Positions 12,300 through 24,987 of a DNA stretch of 56,989 nucleotides are shown piece by piece. The notes under the pieces are model-generated. The model saw nothing but the letters and a program-made list of their open reading frames with translations, did not search any database and was not told where the DNA came from. Source of the DNA: Tubiluchus corallicola (Eukaryota > Priapulida > Priapulimorpha > Priapulimorphida > Tubiluchidae); contig JAQGDQ010001184.1 in NCBI GenBank assembly GCA_030141605.1, positions 1 through 56,989 on the forward strand, read 5' to 3'. The position numbers were made by a program, and so were the translations under genes. Position 1 is the first letter of the stretch. Each line of letters starts with the position of its first letter.

Positions 12300-12626
12300 T
12301 GTATTGAAAGAGGGAGGTGCGTTAAACCTAGAAAAATCCCGGCTGAGAATCGTATATGCTCATATCGTTTAAGAAATGAAATCGAAGACCAATCACACTC
12401 TGTTATAAAATGTCCATATTACAATGATCTTAGAGGAAAATTAAATAATCACATCAGTGTAATTACACCAGAATTTTTCCTTATGAACGATGCTGATAAA
12501 TTTTTATTCTCGATGGAAAGAAATGATTTAGAAGTAATTAAGGCATTTATTGATTATGTTGAAAAAGCGTTTTTAAGACATGATGAACAATTATGTAGTG
12601 ATCGTATCATTGAAAATGAGGCTTAA
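12300..12626 (+). pseudogene. LINE reverse-transcriptase protein, C-terminal fragment
   Basis: About 108 codons remain open up to a TAA stop. The peptide has the RT C-terminal knuckle pattern ICSYRLRNEIEDQSHSVIKC followed by PYYNDLRGKL, resembling C.....IED..H....C..Y..LR of non-LTR retrotransposons. The catalytic domain is absent, so this is a 5'-truncated copy. The same protein end occurs, broken, at 6540-6860. Its 3' tail is blown up into a minisatellite. It lies in intron 1 of the ZP gene. Confidence 0.75.
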
Positions 12627-12744
12627 TGAATGACAGTTTATTTTAAATACTAGTCAATAAACTATTCAGTAAATAACTAATATAACTAGCAGAAAGATTT
12701 AATAATATTTGTTTTATTAGTAATTGTTTTGTTTGTCTATAGTG

Positions 12745-13955
12745 TCACTATATTTCAAAATTGAAATTGTATATATGTCTTGTGTTTTTCTTCTATATTT
12801 TAAAATCAAAATTGTATGTATGTCATGTTTTTTCTTCTATATTTCAAAATTAAAATTGTATGTATGTCTTGTTTTTTTTCTTGTATATTTCAAAATTAAA
12901 ATTGTATATATGTCTTGTTTTTTTCTTGCATATTTCAAAATCGAAATTGTATGTATGTCTTGTTTTTTCTTGTATATTTCAAAATCGAAATTGTATGTAC
13001 GTCTTGTTTTTTTCTTGCATATTTCAAAATCGAAATTGTATGTACGTCTTGTTTTTTCTTGTATATTTCAAAATCGAAATTGTATGTACGTCTTGTTTTT
13101 TTCTTGCATATTTCAAAATCGAAATTGTATGTACGTCTTGTTTTTTCTTGTATATTTCAAAATCGAAATTGTATGTACGTCTTGTTTTTTTCTTGCATAT
13201 TTCAAAATCGAAATTGTATGTACGTCTTGTTTTTTCTTGTATATTTCAAAATCGAAATTGTATGTACGTCTTGTTTTTTTCTTGCATATTTCAAAATCGA
13301 AATTGTATGTACGTCTTGTTTTTTCTTGTATATTTCAAAATCGAAATTGTATGTACGTCTTGTTTTTTTCTTGCATATTTCAAAATCGAAATTGTATGTA
13401 CGTCTTGTTTTTTCTTGTATATTTCAAAATCGAAATTGTATGTACGTCTTGTTTTTTTCTTGCATATTTCAAAATCGAAATTGTATGTACGTCTTGTTTT
13501 TTCTTGCATATTTCAAAATCGAAATTGTATGTACGTCTTGTTTTTTCTTGCATATTTCAAAATCGAAATTGTATGTATGTCTTGTTTTTTCTTGCATATT
13601 TCAAAATCGAAATTGTATGTATGTCTTGTTTTTTCTTGGATATTTCAAAATCGAAATTGTATGTGTGTCTTGTTTTTTCTTGTATATTTCAAAATCGAAA
13701 TTGTATGTATGTCTTGTTTTTTTCTTGCATATTTCAAAATCGAAATTGTATGTATGTCTTGTTTTTTCTTGTATATTTCAAAATTAAAATTGTATATATG
13801 TCTTGTGTTTTTCTTGTATATTTTAAAATCAAAATTGTATGTATGTCTTGTTTTTTTTCTTGTATATTTTAAAATTAAAATTGTATGTACGTCTTGTTTT
13901 TATCTTGTGTATTTTAAAATCGAAATTTTATGGACGTTTTGTTTTTTCCTTGTAT
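12745..13955 (+). repeat. 44/45-bp minisatellite within LINE 3' tail, about 27 units
   Basis: The unit is TATTTCAAAATCGAAATTG, TATGTACGTCTTG, then six or seven T and CTTG. In the central part, units with GTTTTTTCTTGTA (44) and GTTTTTTTCTTGCA (45) alternate, giving an 89-bp dimer. The outer units are more diverged (AATTAAAATTG, AATCAAAATTG). Long overlapping open frames here are repeat artefacts. Confidence 0.95.
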
Positions 13956-14395
13956 TGTATATATTTTTGACACTAATAAATATATAAATAAACAACTAAA
14001 TATCTTAAAAAATACATAGAATTTAAAAATACAAAGAATCAGTTAAAAAGCCAGCTATTACTACTTCAATAAATCAAGCCATCTTCTAAATATTCTACTA
14101 TAAAATTGCCCATCAGTTTGGTGTCGTCTATAATCTATTGAAACAATCATACTTATTCGAACGAAAGCTTTTTTAAATTTACTTTAAAAATCTCCTTTTT
14201 CTTTCATCGACTGCAAGAATTGTTGGCAGGTGAAACGTTTATAATTGAAATAAAAATGCGCATAATTACAAGGTAGCTGACCTACTTTGCAGCCATATTT
14301 CATTCTCTCAAAAACTGACAAATATTCAGCGGCAACAGCTAAATGAGAAAATAAAAGGTAAATTGTCCGTTTGTGGGTCAAAACCAAGACTGACA

Positions 14396-14875
14396 TTGAT
14401 CACGTTCACGCCACTAGTTCTTCGCTGTTACATGCATTTCGCCATTCACTAGTTAGACAGACACTAGCGCCTACATTTCGCAAACGCATTGCACAAAAAA
14501 TTGGTGTTGTACCTCTCAGTTCAGGTGTGTTAGTTTGTGATGACGGTAAGGCGTGAGCGGTAAATTTAAAACTTGAATTTTTATCTTAAAACTTGCCTAG
14601 TTCTAGTACAACACACTGAATATCTTACAGCAGCACTGAACTTCAATTTTCGCTTTCAAAAAAACGTGCAACACGCTCGTGGACTATTTTTACTGTTGAG
14701 AATTATGTTAGTTTGTGATGTCATCAATAGTAGGGCTCTCTCGCCGCCGCTAATTAAGTTTCTAATCTATTATTTATATATCAGAAACGCTTTTGCAGCA
14801 TTAATTGTGTTAAAATGTATACTTTTTATACGACTTGAAAACGGGGTAGTATGTGCAAAACCATCCTGTCTTCCC
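14396..14875 (+). mobile_element. TTAA MITE, family A, left end truncated
   Basis: It starts at CACGTTCACGCCACTAGTTCTTCGC and runs to ATCCTGTCTTCCC with TTAA at 14876-14879. A shared pseudo-frame (NFYLKTCLVLVQHTEYLTAA) is visible, as in other copies. It lies in intron 1 of the ZP gene. Confidence 0.78.
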
Positions 14876-15039
14876 TTAAAGAAAACAACGAGTCACTCAG
14901 TATGTTGGGTTTATTTTGCTGTTGCTTCCTAAACTTAAAAGAATATAACAAAGAAATTTGTAGACTTTCTATAAAGCATATATCTAAAATACACTACCAA
15001 ATAGTATGTAATACAGTATCCAAAGTGTATCATACTTAC

Positions 15040-15072
15040 CAATGCCAGTATGCACAGAAGACCTGCCCTCAT
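15040..15072 (-). CDS. ZP gene exon 1 (start codon, signal peptide)
   Basis: ATG (15072-15070) opens MRAGLLCILAL, a positively charged then hydrophobic start, and ends at a consensus donor TTG|GTAAGT in phase 0. Joining exon 2 extends the hydrophobic run to about residue 17. Upstream is an acceptor-like TTTGTTTACAG ending at 15119, implying a 46-base leader (15118-15073) and an earlier untranslated exon or trans-splice site. The leader holds a four-codon upstream frame (ATG ACC TCG CAA TAA). Confidence 0.75.
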
Positions 15073-16461
15073 TTCTGTAGAGTTGGTTGTTTATTGCGAG
15101 GTCATCCTGTGATTGTCACTGTAAACAAACAGAAAAAATACAAACGTAAATATTTTGGGCCCAGGGGCTTAACATTTTATAGAAACAGAAACTCAAGGCT
15201 ATTATACTGGCTTACTTCTTTTATTAGTTACCGACATAATCTAAAGATTTCTTATTTTAAAAGACAACTAAATTATCGCGAACTAAAAAATTTTAAAATC
15301 ATCATAGACGATAATTTCCAATGCAATATCCAGTTGTCATCTACAGTATAAGAGAGTTTCAGAGATCAACTAGGGTACAGTAGCTTGCTGTAATTTGAAG
15401 CTCCCAAACACTGAAGACGAATGCTGGATATTGCAATTAGTTCGTCTGTCTGTGATGTTTTTAATGATTTTAACTTTTTAACAATAAAAATTATCCTTTG
15501 CAATAGGGAACTAAAAATGTGTAAAGTTTCCACCTAAATGGCCAAAATTTATAGAAACTTCAACATCGGCTGATTCATAGTACTTGCTTAACGGAATACC
15601 AACCAAACTTAAATAGAAGAAAATTGCGACTTTTAAAAACATTTTCACAAGATTGAAGAAAACTCGTTGTAGAGTAACCACTATTTGACAATTTCATTCA
15701 ACCTAGCTGTCCTAACCAAAAACCCCTCCTTACTAAACGTAACCTGGCATACCAAAGTAAATAACCCGATAACACATTATAACCTATCTTATGTAGAATA
15801 TTGCTAGAAGGAACATCCAAAACTTTTTATTACTCCCACTTCGCGTTACAACTAAACTCATAATTCATAAAAAATTCATAATTAACCACACAAATATCAT
15901 CGATGTATCTGCAGGTATCAGAAAGTATTGTAACCAGTGCTAAAACGAAAAATACGTAAAAAAACATATATTCATAAATAGTTTAATCCTTCAAGTGCTA
16001 TGTACATTAACTGACAAAGGAAACACGTTTGTTATACAAAGCCAAGTCTCTTTGTTAGCTACAAGTTTTCTAACTAGGCGAGTCACTCCCGGTACTTTTC
16101 ACAGTAAATAGAGAAGTGAGTGTCAATTCGCGCTTACTGTCGAAGAGTAACTCGGAGCGTGTCTTGCTCTCTAGTCTCTGAACATGCTTGCGAGTTACTT
16201 GGCGAGAAAACTGAAAAAAGTGACAAAAACTGAAAAAAAGTGACGCAGAAACCCCCGCCTTGCAGAGACACCTATATATTAACAAGTATATCTCTTCCTC
16301 GATTATTGCTGCTTTATTGTACCCTGTTTTATAACTTGATGTCATGTATCTCTCCTCCACTTAGTTACTGTTTTGAACAATACTGCATCTTTATTATTGT
16401 CCATTGGGACCACTCACGATAGTATAACCTACAATATTACGAAGTTACTCCAACATGTTAA

Positions 16462-17061
16462 AGAAAATCAGAATGCTTCATGCCCTTCCATTTTAAACTA
16501 AGGTAGAAAGTATACGCCTTAAGACCTACAATAATGCCGAAGCGTTTCTGGTAATTAAATAATAGGTTAAAATCTTGATTAATGGGCAGGCGAACCCAAC
16601 TGTTGATGACATCACAAACTAACATAATTTTCGATATCAAAAATATTCCACGTGCGCGTTGCACGTTTTTGTGAAAGAGAAAATTGAAGTAGAGTGCTAC
16701 TGTAACATATTCAGTGAGTTGTACTAAAAGTAGGCAAGTTTTAAGATAAAAATTCAAATATTTACCATGGTGCTCACGCATGAGCTGTCGAACGTGTTCA
16801 GAGCTGAACACCTCTGAAAGGGGAGACACAGTACCAGTTTTTTAGCAACGCGATTCCATGATTTGGGCGTTATTGCCCGTCTAACTAGCGAATGGCGAAA
16901 TGCATGTAACAGCAAAGAGCTAGTGGCACGAACGTGAAATTGTGCTTGTGTGGTAGTAATTCTTCCATGTAAGTCATTCTTGAAGAAATGGTATGTTTCC
17001 TTTCGATTGCTTAACGAGTAGATTGTTTTGAGCCACAGTTTAAGATGGGTCCAGTTTTCCT
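16462..17061 (-). mobile_element. TTAA MITE, family A, full-length inverted copy
   Basis: TTAA at 16458-16461 and 17062-17065 bounds a 600-base element with ends AGAAAATCAGAATG and GGTCCAGTTTTCCT. It matches 54242-54851 over its whole length. A 123-codon minus-strand open frame is the family's shared pseudo-frame. Confidence 0.85.
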
Positions 17062-17586
17062 TTAAAAACGTATTGATTTAATCGCTGTCGAACAGCAGTC
17101 ACTGCACAACTAAATGTAAGTTTCATAGTTTAAAAAAAATGTATAGGCTGTCGACAGTGTGGAGTAGAATGCTAATAGAGTTATGAATTTATGGAAACAG
17201 TAAAAGACGTGGCACTAAATCATAGGGGCTAACAATCTCATCAAAAGTGCACGACATTTTTCCAATACTGATAATTAAAAATGTAGGTTGTTGGAATTAA
17301 AAGTGACTTTTAGACGTACAGCAGGCGTTTCGAAGCAAGTAGGTCTAACTATAATTAAGCTGACACGCCCGTTGCTAATTCAGTGTGACATTCTCAAAAG
17401 CTCGGGACAGTTTGAAGCGATAGAGATGTAATAAAGATGTCCCACTGGCTGCTATACATTTTGTTAAATTTGTTGACAACTTTCCGAAGGACGGCCTGTC
17501 AAAAAATTCGCTGCTTGTTACAAATTTCTGAAGTTTAATGTGTAAGAAATTTGAAATCATTTGTTGTACATTTGAGAGAAATTTAA

Positions 17587-17900
17587 AAGAAAACCGGACC
17601 CAATCTTAAACTGTGGGTCAAAGCAATCTACTCTTTAAAATATTGAAAAGAAAGGTACTATTCAAAAATGACTTACGTGAAAGAATTACGTTTGACTTAC
17701 CACACAAACACAATTTCACGTTCGCGCCACTAGTTCTTCGCTGTTACACGCATTTCGTCATTCGCTAGTTAGACGGGCACAAACACCTGCATTTCGGAAA
17801 CGCATTGCACAGAAAAAAACAGGTGCTGTACCTCTCAGTTCAGATGTGTTTATTTATAACGAACTGCACACGTTCGACAGCTCATGTTTAAGCTGATAAG
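17587..17900 (+). mobile_element. TTAA MITE, family A, left half only
   Basis: After TTAA (17583-17586) the copy reads AAGAAAACCGGACCCAATC, then CACGTTCGCGCCACTAGTTC, and stops matching the family near CGACAGCTCATG. The right half is missing. Confidence 0.75.
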
Positions 17901-18689
17901 TTCTCGTTCGTAACTGTTTTATCGATTTTTTTCCATATGCCAAACTTTCTTGGCTAAAACATTGCCTATAGTCGTCACAAAAGACGAAAATTACAAAACA
18001 GATTTCACAAAATATCCATATTTCGGTTTGTATGAGCAAAATAAGTGACTACTCGGTTTCCTGACACTTGAGTAAGACATGGAAGCATCCAAGTACTTGA
18101 CGTGTAGTCTGGCCCATGTATGAATAGCCACATCCGCGACAAAAAAAAAACTTCAAAAAAATGTTCGATAAGATTATCAATTCACATTTCAATTTTCAGT
18201 TAAAAACCGGACGTTTTTTGCATACAATGACATGTCATTCTTGAAAAAACTTAAATTTTTATATGACGTCATATCTTATTTGATTTAAACTATAATAAAG
18301 ATATTAATATGGCACAGTTTTGAGATACCTCAAGGAGACAATAATTACTATATAACACAGGTGGGTAAACATAAACAATTATCGCAAGCTTGTAAGATCT
18401 ATTCGCTCTGGTTACGTTAAATTTCACACTACCAACACCCTGTAATTACGCGAAAGTGAAACTATCGCGCGTGTAGCGCCCCTAGCGGTATAATTTCCTC
18501 TTGTAAAGGTACAGTTCACTGATAATCTCAGTTCTGAAGATGATGTCGTAATCTAATAGAATGCGTCACAAAATTGTTCAAGTGCAATTAATGCGACCCA
18601 AAATTTTCATTTCAACTATTTCTGTAGATAATATCGCACGAAAAGCTGAGTTTTTTTCATATTTAGCACGTCAGTCTGTAGTACTCATT

Positions 18690-19830
18690 GATACATACTT
18701 ATAATTCCAGTAATTTTTACATATCTAGCGTTACATACATAGTCTCTAGTACTCAATGTTACATACTTATAATTTAGTAATTTTTACATACCTAGTGTTA
18801 CATACATAGTCTGTAGTACTCAATGTTACATACTTATAATTTAGTAATTTTTGCGTACGTAGTCTGTAGTACTCAATGTTATATACTTATAATTTTAGTA
18901 ATTTTCACATACCTAGTGTTACATACATAGTCTGTAGTACTCAATGTTATATACTTATAATTTTAGTCATTTTTACATACTTAGTGTTACATACATGGCC
19001 TATAGTACTGAATGTTACATACTTATAATTTAGTAATTTTTACATACCTAGTGTTACATACATAATCTGTATTACTCAATGTTACATACTTATAATTTAG
19101 TAATTTTTACATACCTAGCGTTACATACATAGTCTCTAGTACTCAATGTTACATACTTATAATTTAGTAATTTTTACATACCTAGTGTTACATACATAAT
19201 CTGTATTACTAAAAGTTGCATACTTATAATTTAGTAATTTTTACATACCTAGCGTTACATACATAGTCTCTAGTACTCAATGTTACATACTTATAATTTA
19301 GTAATTTTTACATACCTAGTGTTACATACATAGTCTGAAGTACTCAATGTTACATACTTATAATTTAGTAATTTTTGCGTACGTAGTCTGTAGTACTCAA
19401 TGTTATATACTTATAATTTTAGTAATTTTCACATACCTAGTGTTACATACATAGTCTGTAGTACTCAATGTTATATACTTATAATTGTAGTCATTTTTAC
19501 ATACCTAGTGTTACACACATGGCCTATGGTACTGAATGTTACATACTTATAATTTAGTAATTTTTACATACCTAGTGTTACTTACATCATTTGTAGTACT
19601 CAAAGTTACATACTTATAATTTTAGTAAATTATGCATACCTAGTGTTACACACATAGTCTGTAGTAGTCAATGTTATATACTTATAATTTTAGTAATTTT
19701 TACATACCTAGTGTTACATACATAGTCTGTAGTACTCAATGTTACATACTTGTAATTTAGTAATTTTTACATACATGCACTATAGTACTGAATGTTACAT
19801 ACTTATAATTTCGTAATTTTACATACATTG
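18690..19830. repeat. 67-bp minisatellite, about 17 units
   Basis: The unit is roughly TAGTCTGTAGTACTCAATG, TTACATACTTATAATTTAG, TAATTTTTACATACCTAG, TGTTACATACA. Some units lack the TACCTAGTGTTACATAC part and are about 52 bases. Variant pairs (GTCTCTAG, ATCTGTATTACT, GCCTATAGTACTG) recur in order, implying block duplication. Confidence 0.95.
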
Positions 19831-20487
19831 TGTTTTGCGTAAACACTTCGAATGCTTTTGTATATTAGTAACTATGTAATCCCACTTATTCAAATCAAAT
19901 CCTGATATAGTTCTTTAGATTTGTTTATAAAAATTTGCACGCTGTAAGCTGATATCTAGCACTCACATTGACCCTGGTGCCGGTATCGGAACCTAAAATT
20001 CTTATTATCAAAGCCATTAATCTGAGACGATGCCCGAATCAATGAGATCAGTATGTCGGGTGAAACCACTCAAAAGCGGCTTTTCCTGCAATCATCCATC
20101 CCTTTATTAACTCATCTCAGAGCTGTTTAACTTCAGTTACTAAACACGCTGAAACATTGTTGCTATAAAAGCTGCTTCTATGTGTGGAGTCTGATTTTCA
20201 TTTTAGCAAAAAACCGTCATCAGACGTCACAAGTGATGCTAAACGTTAAAGCAAAATGTTAGTTATGTTAATGGATGCTGCGTCAGATGTATTCGGTAAA
20301 TTTTAACTGTTAATTACACGTATTGGATCACGTGACGCTCTAGAAACTCTGATAGATGGGTAGCGGTACTTAAAATTGAGTCCAACCCAGTTCTTGTTAA
20401 AAGCGTAGCAGTTTTATAATTTGTGAGTGGATGATCTCTGGCTAATTAAAAACATCGTCTGATTAGTTAGTTAAGAAAAACTGCTGC

Positions 20488-21460
<973 letters not shown>

Positions 21461-21759
21461 AAACTATTTTGATGATACGGTTAATTCAATAATGGTTGTG
21501 TATTAACTGCTTGCCTGCGCTTGAAACGTGATATACTTTTATACTTTTAAACTGTTTACACCTTACACTGCTTTTGCAATCTTGTTCCCAAGAAAATAAA
21601 ATTTTATGCAAACATCAAATTAATTTTATAGAATAACAGTAACAATTTTATATCACACATGTTCAAACATGACCCACTTGTTTGTACAAATCGAACAACA
21701 AACAAACCCTGTGGTTACATTACATAAGAGGTTAAACAGAAGAGAGAAAATGCGATTAA

Positions 21760-22225
21760 AGGAAGACTGGGTGATTTTTCATTTACTCCCATTTTCAAAA
21801 ACGGCAAAAAAGTATACATTTTAACACAATTAATACTGAAAAAGTGTTTCTGATAATTCAATAATAGATTAAAATCTTGATTGGCGGCGGCCGAGAAAAA
21901 AATATTGATGACATCACAAACCAACATAATTTTCAACAGCAGAAACATTCCACGAGCGTGTTGCACGTGTTTTTGAAAATTGAAGTACAGTGCTGCTGTA
22001 AGGTATTCAGTGTGTTGTAATAAAACTACGCAAGTTTTAAAATAAAAATTCAAATATCAAATTTACCGCTGTGCTCACGCATGAGCTGCCGAACGTGTGT
22101 AGTTCGTCACAAACAAACGCATCTGAGCTAAGAGGTACAGCTCCTGTTTTGCGCAATGCGTTTCTGTAATGCAGGCGCTAGTGCCTGTTTAACTAGCGAT
22201 TAGTGAAAAGCATGTAATAGTGGAG
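21760..22225 (-). mobile_element. TTAA MITE, family A, inverted, truncated
   Basis: TTAA (21756-21759) then AGGAAGACTGGGTGATTTTTC. The copy continues through CACGAGCGTGTTGCACGTG to AACTAGCGATTAGTGAAAAGC and then loses similarity. The far terminus is missing. Confidence 0.78.
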
Positions 22226-22849
22226 ATGAATTGTCCTCTTTTTGCTTTAAACAAGGTAAGCAATTATTAAGCTTTATAATGATAAATATGATTATAATTA
22301 TTCCATTCAAGCGTGTTTTTTTTTGCTTCACTTCTGCTTGCTGCAGTTTCCTGAAATTACTTGCAATAAAGACTTCTTATACTGTACCGAATTCAATACA
22401 ACAATATGACATTTTTATAGTTTTATTACTACACAGTATATCTATAAGCTTACATCGTAGTCTGCATTTACAACGTTTCAAACTAGAGCAAAGTGAGTTA
22501 CTTAAGACGGTGCAAAACTGCCAAGCTTGAATTTATTACTGGGTTAGGCCTGTATGAAACTTAGTTATTTCAATTGTCCTTGGGTTTCAAGGTAGCTAAA
22601 TTAGCATTTGCTACAGTTACCACGGCTACGCAGTGTTGAACTTAATTATCTTTGTTACAGAATTTCTAACCACCCCCTAAAGACTGAAATTAGAAAGATT
22701 TTTTTAGTTTTGTTTGAAATATTGTATCTCCATTTTAATTCTAAATTCCATGCAGTTACAGTAACTAAAGGCAGACAACTACAGTAACTAGCAGTAACTA
22801 CAGTAACTACAGGTAACTGAAATAACTTCAATTATTTTATGCTTACGTT

Positions 22850-23160
22850 ACAAGCATATTTATGTACAACAGTGAAACTTGGGGTTTAACGATTACTCAA
22901 GAAAAGCAGATTGATACATTTCATAGAAGTCTCTTAAGAAAGTTTTAAAAATAAGATGGCCATACGTAATCAAAAATTAAGATTTATACTCCAGAACAAA
23001 AGAAACTTCTTGGAGTTCAAAAGTCAAGATCCGAAGATTAAGATGGCTAGGACATCTTCTAAGATTACCAAATGGAGCACCAGTAAAAATCCCCTTAAAG
23101 GAAGCCTTAAAACCTTGCAAAAAACCATCTGATAAACCAAAAACCAAAAGCTAAAAATAT
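22850..23160 (+). pseudogene. LINE reverse-transcriptase C-terminal relic
   Basis: A frameshifted translation gives MYNSETWGLTITQEKQIDTFHRSLLRK, then KIRWPYVIKN.DLYSRT and the motif RRLRWLGHLLRLPNGAPVK, typical of the C-terminus of LINE reverse transcriptases. In-frame stops make it dead. The same family is seen on the other strand at 47960-48900 (RRNYRKSLGIKWPKKISNQDLF). Confidence 0.65.
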
Positions 23161-23199
23161 CACAGTTTTCTGAAAATTTATCAAAATTCTTGTAATATA

Positions 23200-24560
23200 G
23201 CAATTAATAAATAAAAGCAAATAAATAAGCAAACATGAAAACAAACAGACAAACAAACAAACACACAAACAAGCAAATATTCAAACAAGCAGACAGACAG
23301 ACAGACAAACGCTGTTAAAAATTTCATAGTTGTGTGAAAATTTATCTAAATCTCATATAAAAAACAGCAATCAATCAACAAAAACAAGCAAACAAGCAAA
23401 TGCAGTCAAACAGGCAGACAGACAAACACACAAACAAACGTCAAGAAAACAAACAAACAATAATTTAATGTAAAAAAAACTTACGCATTTTCTCCATATT
23501 AATAAAATGTAATTGAAATTCTTCACACAATCATTATTTCAAATGACTAAAAATATTTATCACACAAACGCCGTCTTCCTTTTTCGTACGTAAATCACTT
23601 TCACTCTCCGTCACTCTGTGTCTCTCTCTCTCTCTCTCTCTGTCAATTTCACAAGTGAAAGCTAGCATATCTCACCTGCGGTTTATTCACAGTGAATTGA
23701 CAATCTAAAACCAGTCAATTAGCTAGCTTATGTTAGAAAATTCAGAAAACAGTGATATTCAAGGTGAGCTGGCCTACTAGCCTAGAACTGATCAACGCGC
23801 TTTCGTGCCTTTGTTGTGTAGAGTATAATAGGTAAGATATGTTACATTTTATTTACTCAAGCATAAAAACTATATATTATACGCATTTGAAGCGAGAACT
23901 GGGAAACAGACGGTTTTAGTTTATTTGTTTGTTTGTCTGTTCGTTCGTTCGTTTGTTCTTTCGTTTGTTTGTGTGTATGTCTGCATGATTGTCTGTTTAT
24001 TTGTTTGTCAGTTTGTGTGTGTGTTTGTTTGTTTGCGCGTCTGTATGGTTATTTGTTTGTTTGTATGTGCGTCTGTACGTTTGTTTATTTGTTTGTTTGT
24101 TTGTATGTGTGTTTGTTTGTTTGTGCGTCTGTATGTTTGTTTATTTGTTTGTTTGTATGTGCATCTGTATGTTTGTTTATTTGTTTGTATGGATGTGTGT
24201 TTGTTTGTTTGTATGTTTATTTGTTTGTGTGTTTTGTTTGCTTCTTTGTATGTCTGCTAGTTTGCTTACTTGCTTACTGTATGTTTGTTTTGTTTTCTCG
24301 CTTGTCTGTATTCTTGCTGTCTGCATGCCTGTTTGTTTTTCTAGTTTGCTCGTTACTTAATAGGTTGTTCCTTTGATTGGTTAGTTGAACGTTTAGTTGG
24401 ATGACTGATTCATTGTTCTATAAGACGGATGGTAGTTGGTTGGTTGGTTCGTTCGTTTGTAGATTGATTGGTTGATTGGTCACTAGGTCGGTTGGTAGTT
24501 TATTGGTTGGATGGTTTGTTCGTTGGTTAGTCTGTCGATCAGTCAGTCTGTGGGCCTGCC
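23200..24560. repeat. Degenerate tetranucleotide tracts of opposite sense
   Basis: AAAC/ACAG-type repeats occupy 23200-23460, and their complement, GTTT/TCTG-type repeats, occupies 23915-24350, followed by GGTT/GATT tracts to 24560. About 450 bases of unique AT-rich sequence with a (TC)n run (23620-23641) lie between. Cys/Val/Leu-rich frames here are artefacts. Confidence 0.85.
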
Positions 24561-24987
24561 TGATTGTTTGTTTGCAGTATGACTTAGACTTGAGGGACGT
24601 TTTGGTTGTTATTAGTGCAGTTACTTTCGTATTGTAGCTGTCGCCACCCTTATTGCTGATGATGTGGGACTAGTTCTCTGCTTTAACGCAATTGATGAAA
24701 TAGTTAAAGTTAGTGTCAAAATACTTCTATACCTATCTTTCTAAATATATTTTATTTGGTAGCAAATATTTTACACTAATTACATATATTGAAAGTTGGG
24801 CTCTTTTCTATCATCAAAAACGGTCAAAAATGAAGCAGCTTCAAAGATGAAGCTAAATTATCTGACAGTAAAAAAACTTCAGTTGACGAAAACGAGGAAT
24901 GTTACAACACCAGGATTGTTTCACACATTTGTGGAATACAGATGCCTTTTTACATTTGCACATTTTCTTCTAGAAATTACCAAGAAT

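Larger units (their letters stand above)
415..15072 (-). other. ZP-domain secreted protein gene, seven coding exons, 3' end outside window
   Basis: Seven exons on the minus strand join with agreeing phases (0,1,0,2,1,2) into a 308-residue partial protein. Residues 1-17 or so (MRAGLLCILALVTV...) look like a signal peptide. Residues 18-50 are a short linker. The ZP-N half carries C56, C88, C107 (CGT) and C150. The ZP-C half carries C191 (QCFMQV), C235 (NCYAHDG), C254 (GKGC) and C296/C298/C301/C305 after a KFPDAG..YFDC stretch. This order and spacing is the ZP polymerisation module. Such proteins are secreted and polymerise into extracellular matrices, cuticles or egg coats. The last ZP cysteines, any cleavage site and any membrane anchor would lie left of the window. 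The introns (about 0.8-5.7 kb) are full of mobile elements. The exons and domain are seen directly; the role in apical matrix is inferred from the family. Confidence 0.88.

Noticed and set aside
12724-13987. Overlapping 290-382 codon frames on the plus strand
   Set aside because: They follow the 44/45-base minisatellite, the same peptides appear shifted in all three frames, and the array is a LINE 3' tail.
14851-15351. 166-codon plus-strand frame
   Set aside because: It begins inside a MITE, crosses ZP exon 1 on the opposite strand and shows no motif.
16070-16360. Minus-strand 96-codon frame as an upstream ZP exon
   Set aside because: A donor-like GACAGTAAGC and TATAAAA are nearby and could be a promoter or leader exon, but nothing decides this, so it was not annotated.
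23925-24376. Cys/Val/Leu-rich membrane-like proteins
   Set aside because: Three overlapping frames of a GTTT-type repeat give similar peptides, which is composition and not selection.
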